A stretch of DNA of 64,000 nucleotides from Actinokineospora bangkokensis (GCF_001940455.1 NZ_MKQR01000002.1:62001-126000), one strand, 5' to 3'. Numbered from the stretch's first letter, positions 25,125-34,944 are shown. The notes: generated by a model not told the origin, from the sequence alone. A program made the numbers and translations.

Positions 25125-26312
25125 ATGTTGAGATCCAGGCGGGCCGTCGGCGCGGCCGTGCTCACCGCGCTGCCACTGGTCGCACTCCTGCTCCCGGTGA
25201 CCGCCGACGCGGCCACCGCGAGCCCCACCGTGCCGGGATCGGCGGTGTTCGCGCCCGTCAGCCGGGTGATCGACGTCGCCGCGGACGGCAGCCTGCTGTT
25301 CGCCACCAACGGCGGCACCGCGCTGTGGGTCGACGGGCGGGAGAAGGCGATCGCGAGCCCGTCGAAGAACGGCGACGCGCTCGGGCTCAGCGACCAGGGG
25401 GCGCCCTACGGCTACGCCTGGGACCCCGCCACCGCCCAGTCCCGTGCGCAGACCTGGCGCCGCGACGGCGGCGTGGCGGCCACCTTCCCCGAGCCCGACA
25501 GCACAGTCCGCTTCCTCGCCAACGACGGCACCGCGCTCATCTCGCGCGGCCCCGGGGCCCGGTTCGCCCTGTGGACACCGGGTTCGCCCGCCGTGGACCT
25601 GACCGTGCCTGAGCTGGGCGACGCCGTGCTGACCGTCAGCGACATGAACAACCGGCACGAGGTGGCGGCCGTGGCGCACGAGTTCGGCACCGGCCGCGAC
25701 CACCCGGTGCGCTGCTCGGCGGCAGGCGTGTGCCAGGTGCTGTCCACCCCCGCGGGCGGCGAGTTCCTGGCGGTGCACGCGATCAACGACACGGGCCGGG
25801 TGCTCGGGTCGCTGGGCGACAACCCGTCCGACCCGGCGCGGCGCGGCGTCGTCTGGGACGGCACCGCGGCTCGGCTCCTGCCCACCGCCGCCGGGGCGTC
25901 CTACGCATCCCCGGTGGAGGGGCGCGGGGCGCTGAACGCGCGCGGGGACGTGCTGGGCTACTCCGGGCCGGGCACGCGGGTGTTCGACTCGCCGGTGGTG
26001 TGGCCCGCCGCGGGTGGGGCACCGGTGCCGCTGGCGAAGCCCTCGGGCAACCCGTCGCTGCGCGTCACGGCGATCAACGACAGCGGTGACGTCGCCGGGT
26101 ACACCTCGCTGGGCGATGTCGCCGCCTCGGACAAGGTGCTGTTCTGGCGCGGCGGGGCGCTGTCGCAGTTCGCGTTGCTGCCGCTGCGCAACCGGGCGGG
26201 CGTGACCGGGCTGAGCAACACCGGCCGCATCGGCGGGCTCAGCTCGGTGAAGATCGACATCGGGCCGTGGCCCGCGCTCGTCGGGCAGGCGACCTACTGG
26301 GACGCGCGGTAA
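25125..26312 (+). CDS. Secreted protein with HAF-like repeats
   Basis: A 395-aa exported protein of unknown function. Residues 1-30 form a signal peptide (RRAVGAAVLTALPLVALLLPVTADA). The rest has repeated segments of the form AINDxGxVxGxxxxG, visible as AINDTGRVLGSLGDN, ALNARGDVLGYSG, AINDSGDVAGYTSL and LSNTGRIGGLSS. Such repeats are typical of HAF-type extracellular proteins and suggest a beta-propeller. The start has no ribosome-binding site and lies just after an inverted repeat, so the transcript is probably leaderless and regulated. Confidence 0.8.
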   Translation: MLRSRRAVGAAVLTALPLVALLLPVTADAATASPTVPGSAVFAPVSRVIDVAADGSLLFATNGGTALWVDGREKAIASPSKNGDALGLSDQGAPYGYAWDPATAQSRAQTWRRDGGVAATFPEPDSTVRFLANDGTALISRGPGARFALWTPGSPAVDLTVPELGDAVLTVSDMNNRHEVAAVAHEFGTGRDHPVRCSAAGVCQVLSTPAGGEFLAVHAINDTGRVLGSLGDNPSDPARRGVVWDGTAARLLPTAAGASYASPVEGRGALNARGDVLGYSGPGTRVFDSPVVWPAAGGAPVPLAKPSGNPSLRVTAINDSGDVAGYTSLGDVAASDKVLFWRGGALSQFALLPLRNRAGVTGLSNTGRIGGLSSVKIDIGPWPALVGQATYWDAR

Positions 26313-26353
26313 TCCGCAGGCGCGGCACCCCGGCACCGGCCTACGGTGCCGGG

Positions 26354-27040
26354 GTGTTCCCGGACTTCTCGCGCGCGCCCAACATCGCGGGCGACCCCGA
26401 CCTCTACGAGCGGGAGAACGCGGCCATCGACCCGTCCGGCGCGCTGTGGCGGGCGCTGCGCGCGGAGGCGGACTGGGCGGGGCGGGTGCTGCTCGACCTG
26501 GGCTGCGGCACCGGCTCCTGGCTGCCCCGCTACGCCGACGCCGCCCAGGTCATCGGCGTCGAACCCGACCCGGACCTGCTGGTGCGCGCCGCCCGCCGCG
26601 GCGACGCGCGGGCCGGGTCGGCCGAGCACATCCCGCTGCCCGACGCCTCGGTGGACGTCGTGCACGCGCGGTTCGCCTACTTCTTCCCGCCGGGGTGCGA
26701 CGCGGGCTTGGCCGAGGTGCTGCGGGTGCTGCGCCCGGGCGGCACCCTCGTCGTCATCGACAACGACTGGCACCGCGGCGAGTTCGCGGACCTGCTGCGG
26801 GTCTCGGCGTGGGCGGCGCCGCAGGGCTCCGGCGCCACCACCGACGCCTGGTGGGCCGAGCGCGGGGCCCGGCGCACCGCCGTGCTCTCGGCGTGGCGGT
26901 GCGCCGACCCGGCCGAGCTGGCGGCCGTGCTGCGGCTGGAGTTCCCCGGCGAGCTGGTCGACGCGTGGGTCGCCGGGCACCCCGGCCGGGCCGAGATCTC
27001 CTGCGGGTACGCGCTGTTCGCCGTTCAGCGCCAGCCGTAG
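26354..27040 (+). CDS. Class I SAM-dependent methyltransferase
   Basis: A 228-aa methyltransferase with motif I VLLDLGCGTGSWLPRYA, motif II-like VIGVEPDPDLL, a post-motif AEHIPLPDASVDVVHARFAYFF and LRPGGTLVVIDND. This is the UbiE/small-molecule type and the substrate is unknown. The GTG at 26354 follows TACGGT (26342-26347) by six bases, so a leaderless transcript is possible. Its last 16 bases overlap the end of the opposite-strand MazF-like gene. Confidence 0.88.
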   Translation: MFPDFSRAPNIAGDPDLYERENAAIDPSGALWRALRAEADWAGRVLLDLGCGTGSWLPRYADAAQVIGVEPDPDLLVRAARRGDARAGSAEHIPLPDASVDVVHARFAYFFPPGCDAGLAEVLRVLRPGGTLVVIDNDWHRGEFADLLRVSAWAAPQGSGATTDAWWAERGARRTAVLSAWRCADPAELAAVLRLEFPGELVDAWVAGHPGRAEISCGYALFAVQRQP

Positions 27041-27459
27041 CGCTCCCGCAGCGCGGCGGCCACGTCGTCGAACTTGTCCTCGTCGAGCACCGAGCCCTCG
27101 CGCCGGATGTCGTCCTCGGCCAGCTCGAACAGCCGGTCCAGGCGCAGCCAGGAGTCCCGGCCCTCCCGGTCCCACCGGCCGCTGCCCAGCGCCAGCCAGT
27201 CCTCCACCTCGTTGCGGTGCGGGGACTTGCTGGACAGCATCAGCGCCCGCAGCGTCCCGCCGCCGCGCCCGACCACCAGCAGCGGCCGGTCCTTGCCGCG
27301 CTCGGGGTCGTCCTCGTAGGGCACCCAGGCCCAGACGATCTCACCGGGGTCGGCGTTGCCGTCGGGGTCGGGGGAGTAGGTCAGCGAGTCCGGGCGGTCG
27401 CTGGTGGCCACCTGCCACACGGCCCCGCGAGCGGGACGGGGGTCATCGGTCGAGGTCAT
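27025..27459 (-). CDS. PemK/MazF-like toxin-family protein
   Basis: A 144-aa protein. The core RPARGAVWQV ... GEIVWAWVPYEDDPERGKDRPLLVVGR is the pattern of PemK/MazF-like proteins in actinobacteria, where such proteins are often single rather than paired with an antitoxin. No antitoxin-like gene is adjacent. I chose the ATG at 27459 because the extension to 27558 is not conserved-looking and overlaps the start region of the next gene. It overlaps the methyltransferase gene tail to tail by 16 bases. RNase activity is not certain. Confidence 0.75.
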   Translation of the reverse strand: MTSTDDPRPARGAVWQVATSDRPDSLTYSPDPDGNADPGEIVWAWVPYEDDPERGKDRPLLVVGRGGGTLRALMLSSKSPHRNEVEDWLALGSGRWDREGRDSWLRLDRLFELAEDDIRREGSVLDEDKFDDVAAALRERYGWR

Positions 27460-27575
27460 GCCTGGGCACCCTAGGACATGGTCCACCCCACCCAGCGCCA
27501 TCCCCGACCGGCGCGGACGGTCCCGCGCCACGAGCCCCGGTCGCGCGGGCCGCCCCACCCGGGTATGACGGCGGG

Positions 27576-27947
27576 GTGGAATACCTCAGCAGCCGCATCC
27601 TGGTCCGCCCCACCGACCCCGCCCGCTCCCTGGCCTTCTACCGCGACGTCCTCGGGCTGGCCGTGCACCGCGAGTTCCCCGGCGGCACCGTCTTCTTCCT
27701 CGGCGGCGGGTTCCTGGAGGTCTCGGGTGAGGGCTCCGGCGAGAACTCCGGCACCGCCCTGTGGTTGCAGGTCCGCGACCTCGTCGCCACCGTGGAGGAG
27801 CTGCGCGGCCGCGGCGCCCCCGTCGACCGCGAGCCCCGCCTGGAACCCTGGGGCCTCATGGAGGCCTGGACCGCCGACCCCGACGGCCTCCGCATCCACC
27901 TCGTCGAGGTCCCCGCCGACCACCCCATGCGCCGCGACCCCCGCTGA
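27576..27947 (+). CDS. VOC family (glyoxalase-like) protein
   Basis: A 123-aa protein with the vicinal oxygen chelate fold: ILVRPTDPARSLAFYRDVLGL at the N-terminus and WTADPDGLRIHLVEVP at the C-terminus, each typical of paired betaalphabetabetabeta units. It may act in detoxification, resistance or a dioxygenase-type reaction; nothing in the sequence narrows this. The GTG at 27576 starts the conserved region. It converges on the sigma factor partner gene. Confidence 0.85.
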   Translation: MEYLSSRILVRPTDPARSLAFYRDVLGLAVHREFPGGTVFFLGGGFLEVSGEGSGENSGTALWLQVRDLVATVEELRGRGAPVDREPRLEPWGLMEAWTADPDGLRIHLVEVPADHPMRRDPR

Positions 27948-27955
27948 CCTGGCTG

Positions 27956-28864
27956 TCAGCGGCCGTACCAGTCGCAGGAGGGGCGGGGGGCCACGCGGAC
28001 GGCGTCCGCGATCTCCTGGAGGTCGTCGAGGGGGGCGCTGGTGCGGATCCGCAGGGTGCGGCCGTCGGACAACGGGATGACGACCGCGGGTGTGGTGTCG
28101 GGGGTCGTGGGTGGGGTGGTGGCCAGGTCGGCGGTGACGGTGGTGGGTTGGGTGGAGCCCGGTGCCTGTGCGGTGGCTGCCAGGGAAGCCGAGCAGTCGG
28201 AGCCCTCCACGGTGAGGGTGGCGTACCCGCGGTCCTGGAACCACAGGGGCAGGTAGCCGAACTCCACGGGCACGGTCAAGGCCGCTGTGAGGTCTGGGGC
28301 GAGGCTGTCGCCCAGGTGTTGGGCGAGGGGGACGTTGTCGGGGACGTTGCCGCTGACCGACACCCGGGGCTTCTCCGGGGACGCCGGGTCCTCGTAGACG
28401 ACGCTGCCTTGGTCGTCACCTGGGTAGACGTCGCCGGAGAGGGGCGTTCGCAGCACGGCCGTCCTGGGCAGGGAGCCGCCCTGGACGGTGATCCCCTGGT
28501 CGCCGCGCTCGAAGTACCTGATCCAAGCGGTGTCGCCGAACTGCGTGACGACCGTGCGGCGGACCTCGACGAAGCCATCCGGGAGGGCGGCGGGTCGCGC
28601 GGGCAGGGGCACGGAGACCCGCTGCGGGGCGGGGCGGCCCAGGTCGACGGGCGTGGTGGTGGCCGCGACCGGGGGCGTCGGGTCGGACTGGGTGAACTGC
28701 GTGCCGACCACCAGCGCCGCGGTCACCGCCGCGGCTGCCACCGGGAGCAGCCACCGGGCGGGGGAGCGGCGGCGGGGGGCCGCGAGGGCCGCTCGGATGC
28801 GCTCGGTGCCGGGGGCCCGGTCGGCCTCGTGCTCGAACGCGGCCTTGATCAGGTCGTCGACCAC
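27956..28864 (-). CDS. Membrane protein paired with the sigma factor (candidate anti-sigma or sensor protein)
   Basis: A 302-aa protein with a cytoplasmic N-terminus (VDDLIKAAFEHEADRAPGTERIRAAL), a single membrane segment near residues 42-60 (WLLPVAAAAVTAALVVGTQF) and an extracytoplasmic C-terminal domain of unknown fold. The GTG at 28864 has AGGAGG six bases upstream and is preferred over the GTG at 28897 that overlaps the sigma gene stop. Following an ECF-type sigma gene by 29 bases, it is a natural candidate for its regulator, though it lacks the HxxxCxxC zinc motif of ZAS anti-sigma factors. Confidence 0.75.
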   Translation of the reverse strand: MVDDLIKAAFEHEADRAPGTERIRAALAAPRRRSPARWLLPVAAAAVTAALVVGTQFTQSDPTPPVAATTTPVDLGRPAPQRVSVPLPARPAALPDGFVEVRRTVVTQFGDTAWIRYFERGDQGITVQGGSLPRTAVLRTPLSGDVYPGDDQGSVVYEDPASPEKPRVSVSGNVPDNVPLAQHLGDSLAPDLTAALTVPVEFGYLPLWFQDRGYATLTVEGSDCSASLAATAQAPGSTQPTTVTADLATTPPTTPDTTPAVVIPLSDGRTLRIRTSAPLDDLQEIADAVRVAPRPSCDWYGR

Positions 28865-28893
28865 GACGTCCCTCCTGTCGGCGTGCGGGGGTG

Positions 28894-29385
28894 TCACGGG
28901 TTCCCGCCGGTCTTGGCGAACTCGTCCGCGCGCAGGGCGGCGATGGCGCGGGAGGCGTGGGCGCGGACGGTGCTCGCGCGGCAGCCGAGGACGTCGGCGA
29001 TGTCGCCGTCGGCCAGGCCGGCGTAGTAGCGCAGGGCCAGCACCGCCCGCTGCTTGGGCGGCAGGGCCCGGATGCGGGCGAGCATCTCCTCGCGCTCGCC
29101 GTAGTCCGGGTCCTCGGTGGGGCGGGCCAGGCCGGTCAGGTCCGCGGGGCTGGCGGGGACGTCGTGGAAGGCGCGGCGCCTGCGCAGGCCCAGGTACTCG
29201 TTGACCACCATCCTGCGCAGGTAGGGCTCCGGCGGCCCGCCCGCGGTGATGCGCCCCCAGCGGGGCGCCGCGCGCAGCAGCACCTCCTGCACGACGTCCT
29301 CCGCCAGGTGCGGGTCGCAGGTCAGGGCGGTGGCGAAGCGCGGCAGCGCGCGGCCCCCGGTGTCCACGAACTCCTCGATCGTCAC
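28894..29385 (-). CDS. SigE-family RNA polymerase sigma factor
   Basis: A 163-aa ECF-like sigma factor of the actinobacterial SigE family. Region 2 covers the first 75 residues (LPRFATALTCDPHLAEDVVQEVLLRAAPRW) and region 4 holds LPPKQRAVLALRYYAGLADGDIADVLGCRASTVRAHASRAIAAL with its helix-turn-helix. The GTG at 29385 gives the usual family N-terminus; an ATG at 29412 is possible. The downstream membrane protein is probably its partner. The promoter it recognises cannot be told. Confidence 0.92.
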   Translation of the reverse strand: MTIEEFVDTGGRALPRFATALTCDPHLAEDVVQEVLLRAAPRWGRITAGGPPEPYLRRMVVNEYLGLRRRRAFHDVPASPADLTGLARPTEDPDYGEREEMLARIRALPPKQRAVLALRYYAGLADGDIADVLGCRASTVRAHASRAIAALRADEFAKTGGNP

Positions 29386-29486
29386 CGCGCAACCCCCATC
29401 CGGTCCGTGCACATCACATGCATCCGGGACCCCGATCCGCTGCGCCGGTGCTGCGCGGGGGCGCCCGGGTGGGTGAAGATGCCCGC

Positions 29487-31109
29487 ATGGAGCGATCGAC
29501 CGCAGTCGCCAAGCCCAAGCGCGCGGCCAGGGACACCGGCCCGGACCTCGGGGGGTTGTTCGAGGGCTACCTCGACCCCCGCAGGCCGCACGCCGGGGCC
29601 TACGACGAGATGTTCGCCCAGGACGCCTCGGTGCGCCAGGCCTACCGCAGGCTGCACGAGCAGCTGGCCGCCTCCGCCCCCGGCGACCTGACCGCGCGCT
29701 CGGAGGCGCTGGACCGGGCCCTGGTGGACCAGGGCATCACCTTCTCGCTGTCCGGGCAGGAGCGGCCGTTCCCGCTCGACCTGGTGCCCCGGGTGATCAC
29801 CGCGGCCGAGTGGGCGAAGCTGGAGAAGGGCATCGTCCAGCGGGTCAGGGCGCTGGAGGCGTTCCTCGCCGACATCTACGGCGACCAGCAGATCGTCCGC
29901 GACGGGGTGCTGCCGCGCAGGCTGATCACCTCCTGCGAGCACTTCCACCGGTCCGCCGCGGGCATCCTTCCGCCCAACGGGGTGCGCATCCACGTCTCCG
30001 GCATCGACGTGGTGCGCGACGAGGAGGGCACCTTCCGGGTGCTGGAGGACAACCTGCGCAACCCCTCCGGGGTGTCCTACGTGATGGAGAACCGGCGCAC
30101 CATGGCCCGGGTGTTCCCGGACCTGTTCGCCAAGCACCGGGTGCGCGCGGTGGGCGACTACGCCGTGCACCTGCTGCGGGCGCTGCGGGCCGCGGCGGCG
30201 GCCAACGTCGCCGACCCCAACGTCGTGGTGCTGACCCCCGGGGTGCACAACTCGGCCTACTTCGAGCACTCGCTGCTGGCCCGCCAGATGGGCGTGGAGC
30301 TGGTGGAGGGGCGCGACCTGTTCTGCCGCGACAACGCCATCTTCATGCGCACCACCGAGGGTGAGCAGCAGGTCGACGTGATCTACCGGCGCATCGACGA
30401 CGACTTCCTCGACCCGGTGCAGTTCCGCCCCGACTCGGTGCTGGGGGTGGCGGGCATCCTCAACGCCGCCCGGGCGGGCAACGTCGTCATCGCCAACGCG
30501 GTGGGCAACGGCGTCGGGGACGACAAGCTCGTCTACACCTACCTGCCCGAGATCCTGGAGTACTACCTCGGCGAGGCCCCGCTGCTGGCCAATGTGGACA
30601 CGCTGCGCGCGTGGCTGCCCGCCGAGCAGGAGCAGATCATGGACCGCATCCACGAGCTGGTGGTCAAGCCGGTGGAGGGCTCGGGCGGCTACGGCATCGT
30701 CTTCGGCCCCAACTCCACCGCCAAGGAGCTCAACGCCCTGGCCAAGCGGGTCAAGGCGCACCCGCGCGGCTGGATCGCCCAGCCGGTCGTGCAGCTGTCC
30801 ACCGTCCCGACCAAGGTCGGGCAGCGGCTCAAGCCCCGCCACGTCGACCTGCGGCCGTTCGCGGTCAACGACGGCAAGTCGGTGTTCGTGCTGCCCGGGG
30901 GGCTGACCAGGGTGGCGATCCCGGAGGGGTCGCTGGTGGTCAACTCCTCGCAGGGCGGCGGGTCGAAGGACACCTGGGTGCTGGCCGCCCGCTCGTCCAC
31001 AGCGGACGCGGAGCTGAGCGGGTCCGGCCTGGCCGGGACCACCCTGCTCGACGAGTTCGCCCCCGAGCGGGGCCCGGAGCTGACCTCCGCCCAGCAGCAA
31101 CAGCAGTGA
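29487..31109 (+). CDS. Circularly permuted type 2 ATP-grasp protein
   Basis: A 540-aa protein of the DUF404/DUF407 family. Family landmarks are VRALEAFLADIYGDQQIV, HVSGIDVVRDEEGTFRVLEDNLRNPSGVSYVMENR, VVLTPGVHNSAYFEH and ELVVKPVEGSGGYGIVFGP, the last of which is a likely nucleotide-binding loop. It is followed by an alpha-E and a transglutaminase-like gene, a trio seen across bacteria including the Rv2411c-Rv2409c region. A peptide ligase or peptide-modifying role has been proposed for such clusters; the substrate is unknown. The ATG at 29487 begins the homologous part. Confidence 0.93.
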   Translation: MERSTAVAKPKRAARDTGPDLGGLFEGYLDPRRPHAGAYDEMFAQDASVRQAYRRLHEQLAASAPGDLTARSEALDRALVDQGITFSLSGQERPFPLDLVPRVITAAEWAKLEKGIVQRVRALEAFLADIYGDQQIVRDGVLPRRLITSCEHFHRSAAGILPPNGVRIHVSGIDVVRDEEGTFRVLEDNLRNPSGVSYVMENRRTMARVFPDLFAKHRVRAVGDYAVHLLRALRAAAAANVADPNVVVLTPGVHNSAYFEHSLLARQMGVELVEGRDLFCRDNAIFMRTTEGEQQVDVIYRRIDDDFLDPVQFRPDSVLGVAGILNAARAGNVVIANAVGNGVGDDKLVYTYLPEILEYYLGEAPLLANVDTLRAWLPAEQEQIMDRIHELVVKPVEGSGGYGIVFGPNSTAKELNALAKRVKAHPRGWIAQPVVQLSTVPTKVGQRLKPRHVDLRPFAVNDGKSVFVLPGGLTRVAIPEGSLVVNSSQGGGSKDTWVLAARSSTADAELSGSGLAGTTLLDEFAPERGPELTSAQQQQQ

Positions 31110-31188
31110 TCACTTAACGTGGGCGCAATGACCAGCGGCTAAACAGGGGTCTGGACCGCTTCACCCGGTACGTGGCAGGAGGGCGTGG

Positions 31189-32136
31189 ATGCTCGCACGG
31201 AACGCTGAGTCCCTGTACTGGATCGGCCGCTACGTCGAACGCGCCGACGACACCGCGCGCATCCTCGACGTGTCCGTGCACCACCTGCTCGAGGACGCCA
31301 CGGTCGACGCCGACGCCACCAGCCGCCAGCTGCTGGCCGTGCTGGGCATGACCCCGCCGGAGGGCACCGCGCTGGGCATGCAGGGGCTGACCGACCTGGT
31401 GGCGTTCTCCCGGGAGCACTCCGGCTCGATCGTCTCGTCCATCTCCAGCGCCCGGGAGAACACCCGGGTGGCCCGCGAGGTGGTCTCGACGGAGCTGTGG
31501 GAGTGCATCAACGCGATGTGGAACGCGATGCCCGAGCGGCAGAAGGCGTCCCGGCGCACCGGCCCGCACTCGTTCTTCGCCTTCGTCGAGGAGCGGGCGG
31601 CGATGTTCGCGGGCCTGGCCGACTCCACCATGTCCCGCGACGACGGCTGGCGGTTCCTGGTGCTGGGCCGGTCGGTGGAGCGGGTCGACATGATCGTGCG
31701 GCTGCTGATGTCGCGGGTGGGCGACAAGCCCTCGTCGCCGGGGTGGGTCACGGTGCTGCGCTCGGCGGGCGCGCACGACACCTACCTGCGCACCTACCGG
31801 GGTGCCCTCGACGCCCGGCGGGTGGTGCAGTTCCTGCTGCTCGACCGGCTGTTCCCGCGGTCGGTGTTCCACGCCCTGAGCCAGGCCGAGCGCTGCCTGG
31901 AGCACCTCGACCACCAGCCCACGACCCGGTTCGGGGCCAAGGCCGAGGCCATCCGGCTGCTCGGCAAGGCCCGCTCCGACCTGGAGTTCCTGCGCCCGGA
32001 CGAGCTGCTGGAGAACCTGACCGAGCGGCTGGTGGGGTTGCAGGAGTGCGTGCGGGAGGTGGGCGAGGCGGTGTCGCAGCAGTACTTCCACTCCGTACCC
32101 TGGGTCGCCTGGACGAACGCGGAGGTGAGCCTGTGA
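31189..32136 (+). CDS. Alpha-E domain protein
   Basis: A 315-aa almost wholly helical protein that starts MLARNAESLYWIGRYVERADDTARIL, the alpha-E signature, and contains FLVLGRSVERVDMIVRLL and RRVVQFLLLDRLFPRSVFHAL. It has no known catalytic motif and always accompanies the ATP-grasp and transglutaminase partners. GGAGG lies upstream of the ATG. Its stop overlaps the next start (GTGA), so the two products are translationally coupled. Confidence 0.93.
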   Translation: MLARNAESLYWIGRYVERADDTARILDVSVHHLLEDATVDADATSRQLLAVLGMTPPEGTALGMQGLTDLVAFSREHSGSIVSSISSARENTRVAREVVSTELWECINAMWNAMPERQKASRRTGPHSFFAFVEERAAMFAGLADSTMSRDDGWRFLVLGRSVERVDMIVRLLMSRVGDKPSSPGWVTVLRSAGAHDTYLRTYRGALDARRVVQFLLLDRLFPRSVFHALSQAERCLEHLDHQPTTRFGAKAEAIRLLGKARSDLEFLRPDELLENLTERLVGLQECVREVGEAVSQQYFHSVPWVAWTNAEVSL

Positions 32137-33044
32137 CGCAGGCGCAGCAGTCGCAGCAGGCGCAGCCCGCCCCGGTGGAGCCCACGGGCTCGAACGGCAC
32201 CGGCACGTGGCGGCTGCGGGTGGTGCACACGACCGGCTACCGCTACCAGGCACCGGTGGTGCAGTCCTACAACGAGGCGCGGCTCACCCCGCGCAGCGAC
32301 CGGTGGCAGAACCTGGTGGTCACCCGCATCGAGACCACCCCGCCCACCCGGTCGTTCCGCTACACCGACTACTGGGGCACCGAGGTCACCTCGTTCGACC
32401 TGCACGCCCCGCACACCGAGCTGAAGATCGTGGCGTCCTCGGTGGTCGAGACCGGCGAGACGGTCAAGCCGGTCGACGGCGCGAGCTGGGCCGACCTGCG
32501 CTCGGAGGCGGTGCTCGACCGCTACGGCGAGTACCTGGAGTGGACCCGCTACGTCCCCCGGCACAAGGAGCTGGGCCAGTTGGCCCGCGACACCCGCAAG
32601 GGGCTCAAGCCGCACGAGGCGGTGCTGGCGGTCTCGAAGCTGGTGCACGACCGGCTCACCTACAAGCGCGGCACCACCGGCGTGCACAGCTCCGCCGCCG
32701 ACGCCTGGCAGGCCCGCGAGGGCGTGTGCCAGGACTACGCGCACCTGACCCTGGCGATGCTGCGCGCGGTGGGCATCCCGTCGCGGTACGTGTCGGGCTA
32801 CCTGCACACCAAGGCCGACGGCAAGGTGGGGGAGACCGTGCGCGGGGAGTCGCACGCCTGGGTGGAGGCCTGGACCGGCGGCTGGTGGGGCTTCGACCCG
32901 ACCAACGACATCGAGATCAGCCCCCGCCACATCTGGGTCGCGACCGGCCGCGACTACGCCGACGTGTCCCCGCTCAAGGGCACCTACAGCGGCGGCAAGG
33001 CGGCCGCGATCGAGGTCTCGGTGGAGGTGACCCGGCTGGCGTGA
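32133..33044 (+). CDS. Transglutaminase-like family protein
   Basis: A 303-aa protein with an N-terminal beta domain ([25 protein letters not shown]) and a transglutaminase core. The catalytic triad is readable as Cys in [11 protein letters not shown], His in [10 protein letters not shown] and Asp in WGFDPTND. Such proteins act as peptidases or amide-forming enzymes on unknown peptides. It is the third gene of the ATP-grasp/alpha-E set and precedes lepA by 58 bases. GGAGG lies at 32121-32125. Confidence 0.93.
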   Translation: MTQAQQSQQAQPAPVEPTGSNGTGTWRLRVVHTTGYRYQAPVVQSYNEARLTPRSDRWQNLVVTRIETTPPTRSFRYTDYWGTEVTSFDLHAPHTELKIVASSVVETGETVKPVDGASWADLRSEAVLDRYGEYLEWTRYVPRHKELGQLARDTRKGLKPHEAVLAVSKLVHDRLTYKRGTTGVHSSAADAWQAREGVCQDYAHLTLAMLRAVGIPSRYVSGYLHTKADGKVGETVRGESHAWVEAWTGGWWGFDPTNDIEISPRHIWVATGRDYADVSPLKGTYSGGKAAAIEVSVEVTRLA

Positions 33045-33102
33045 GGGGCCCGGGACCCGGCATGGGACCATGGGGGGACCCCGAAGCATGCGAGGACCTC
33101 AC

Positions 33103-34944
33103 GTGGCCACATTCGCCGACACGACCTTCACCGACCCGGAGCGGATCCGGAACTTCTGCATCATCGCCCACATCGACCACGGCAAGTCGACCCTGGCCGA
33201 CCGGATGCTGCAGATCACCGGGGTCGTCGAGGAGCGGGCGATGCGCGCGCAGTACCTCGACCGGATGGACATCGAGCGCGAGCGGGGCATCACCATCAAG
33301 GCGCAGAACGTGCGCCTGCCGTGGGCCGTCGACGGGGTCGACCACGTCCTGCACATGATCGACACCCCCGGGCACGTGGACTTCACCTACGAGGTCTCCC
33401 GGGCGCTCGACGCGTGCGAGGGCGCGATCCTGCTGGTCGACGCCGCGCAGGGGATCGAGGCGCAGACGCTGGCCAACCTGTACATGGCCCTCGACCGCGA
33501 CCTGCACATCATCCCGGTGCTCAACAAGATCGACCTGCCCGCGGCCGACCCGGACAAGTACGCCGCGGAGATCTCCCACATCATCGGCTGCGAGCCCGCC
33601 GACGTGCTGCGGGTCTCGGCCAAGACCGGGGTCGGGGTGCGCGAGCTGCTCGACCAGGTCGTCGGGCAGGTGCCCGCCCCGGTCGGCCGGGCCGACGCGC
33701 CCGCCCGCGCGATGATCTTCGACTCGGTCTACGACACCTACCGCGGCGTGGTGACCTACATCCGGGTGGTGGACGGGTCGATCAACCCGCGCGAGCGGAT
33801 CAAGATGATGTCCACCGGCGCCACCCACGAGCTGCTGGAGGTGGGCATCATCTCCCCCGAGCCCAAGCCGAGCACCGGCCTGGGCGTCGGCGAGGTGGGC
33901 TACCTCATCACCGGGGTGAAGGACGTCCGCCAGTCCAAGGTCGGCGACACCGTCACCGCCGAGCGCAAGGGCGCCACCGAGGCGCTGGCGGGCTTCCGCG
34001 AGCCGCAGCCGATGGTCTACTCCGGCCTGTACCCGGTGGACGGCTCGGACTACCCGGAGCTGCGCGAGGCGCTGGACAAGCTCCAGCTCAACGACGCCGC
34101 GCTGACCTACGAGCCGGAGACCTCCGCGGCGCTGGGCTTCGGCTTCCGCTGCGGGTTCCTGGGCCTGCTGCACCTGGAGATCACCCGCGACCGGCTGGAG
34201 CGCGAGTTCGGCCTGGACCTGATCTCCACCGCGCCCAACGTCGTCTACCGGGTGGTGCAGGACGACGGCACCGAGCTCCAGGTCACCAACCCCTCGGACT
34301 GGCCGGTGGGCAAGATCGCGGAGGTGCACGAGCCGGTCACCAAGTGCACGATCATCGCCCCGAGCGACTACATCGGCACGATCATGGAGCTGTGCCAGTC
34401 CAAGCGCGGGCAGCTCGGCGGGATGGACTACCTGTCCGAGGAGCGGGTGGAGCTGCGCTACACCATCCCGCTCGGTGAGATCATCTTCGACTTCTTCGAC
34501 TCGCTGAAGTCGCGCACCCGCGGCTACGCCTCGCTGGACTACGAGGAGTCCGGCGAGCAGCAGGCCGACCTGGTCAAGGTCGACATCCTGCTGCAGGGCG
34601 AGGCGGTCGACGCCTTCAGCGCGATCGTGCACAAGGACTCCGCCTACGGCTACGGCACCCGGATGGCGACCAAGCTGCGCGAGCTGATCCCGCGCCAGCA
34701 GTTCGAGGTGCCGATCCAGGCCGCCATCGGCTCCCGGGTGATCGCCCGCGAGACCATCCGGGCGATGCGCAAGGACGTGCTGGCCAAGTGCTACGGCGGT
34801 GACATCAGCCGCAAGCGCAAGCTGCTGGAGAAGCAGAAGGAGGGCAAGAAGCGGATGAAGATGGTCGGCCGGGTCGAGGTGCCCCAGGAGGCCTTCGTCG
34901 CCGCGCTGTCCACCGACGAGCCCACCGGCAAGGCCAAGAAGTAG
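33103..34944 (+). CDS. lepA: Translation elongation factor 4
   Basis: A 613-aa ribosome-dependent GTPase that helps initiation and resolves stalled ribosomes. G1 is [14 protein letters not shown], the switch II motif is DTPGHVDF and G4 is NKIDL; the C-terminal LepA-specific domain ends in [24 protein letters not shown], the family hallmark. The GTG at 33103 has GAGG seven bases upstream and gives the standard N-terminus ([17 protein letters not shown]). An in-frame start at 33070 is less likely. It ends at a strong hairpin. Confidence 0.97.
   Translation: MATFADTTFTDPERIRNFCIIAHIDHGKSTLADRMLQITGVVEERAMRAQYLDRMDIERERGITIKAQNVRLPWAVDGVDHVLHMIDTPGHVDFTYEVSRALDACEGAILLVDAAQGIEAQTLANLYMALDRDLHIIPVLNKIDLPAADPDKYAAEISHIIGCEPADVLRVSAKTGVGVRELLDQVVGQVPAPVGRADAPARAMIFDSVYDTYRGVVTYIRVVDGSINPRERIKMMSTGATHELLEVGIISPEPKPSTGLGVGEVGYLITGVKDVRQSKVGDTVTAERKGATEALAGFREPQPMVYSGLYPVDGSDYPELREALDKLQLNDAALTYEPETSAALGFGFRCGFLGLLHLEITRDRLEREFGLDLISTAPNVVYRVVQDDGTELQVTNPSDWPVGKIAEVHEPVTKCTIIAPSDYIGTIMELCQSKRGQLGGMDYLSEERVELRYTIPLGEIIFDFFDSLKSRTRGYASLDYEESGEQQADLVKVDILLQGEAVDAFSAIVHKDSAYGYGTRMATKLRELIPRQQFEVPIQAAIGSRVIARETIRAMRKDVLAKCYGGDISRKRKLLEKQKEGKKRMKMVGRVEVPQEAFVAALSTDEPTGKAKK

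Noticed and set aside
27956-29392. 478-aa minus-strand frame covering the sigma factor region and its partner
   Set aside because: The first 165 residues are the wrong frame of the sigma gene; only the part from 28864 is real.
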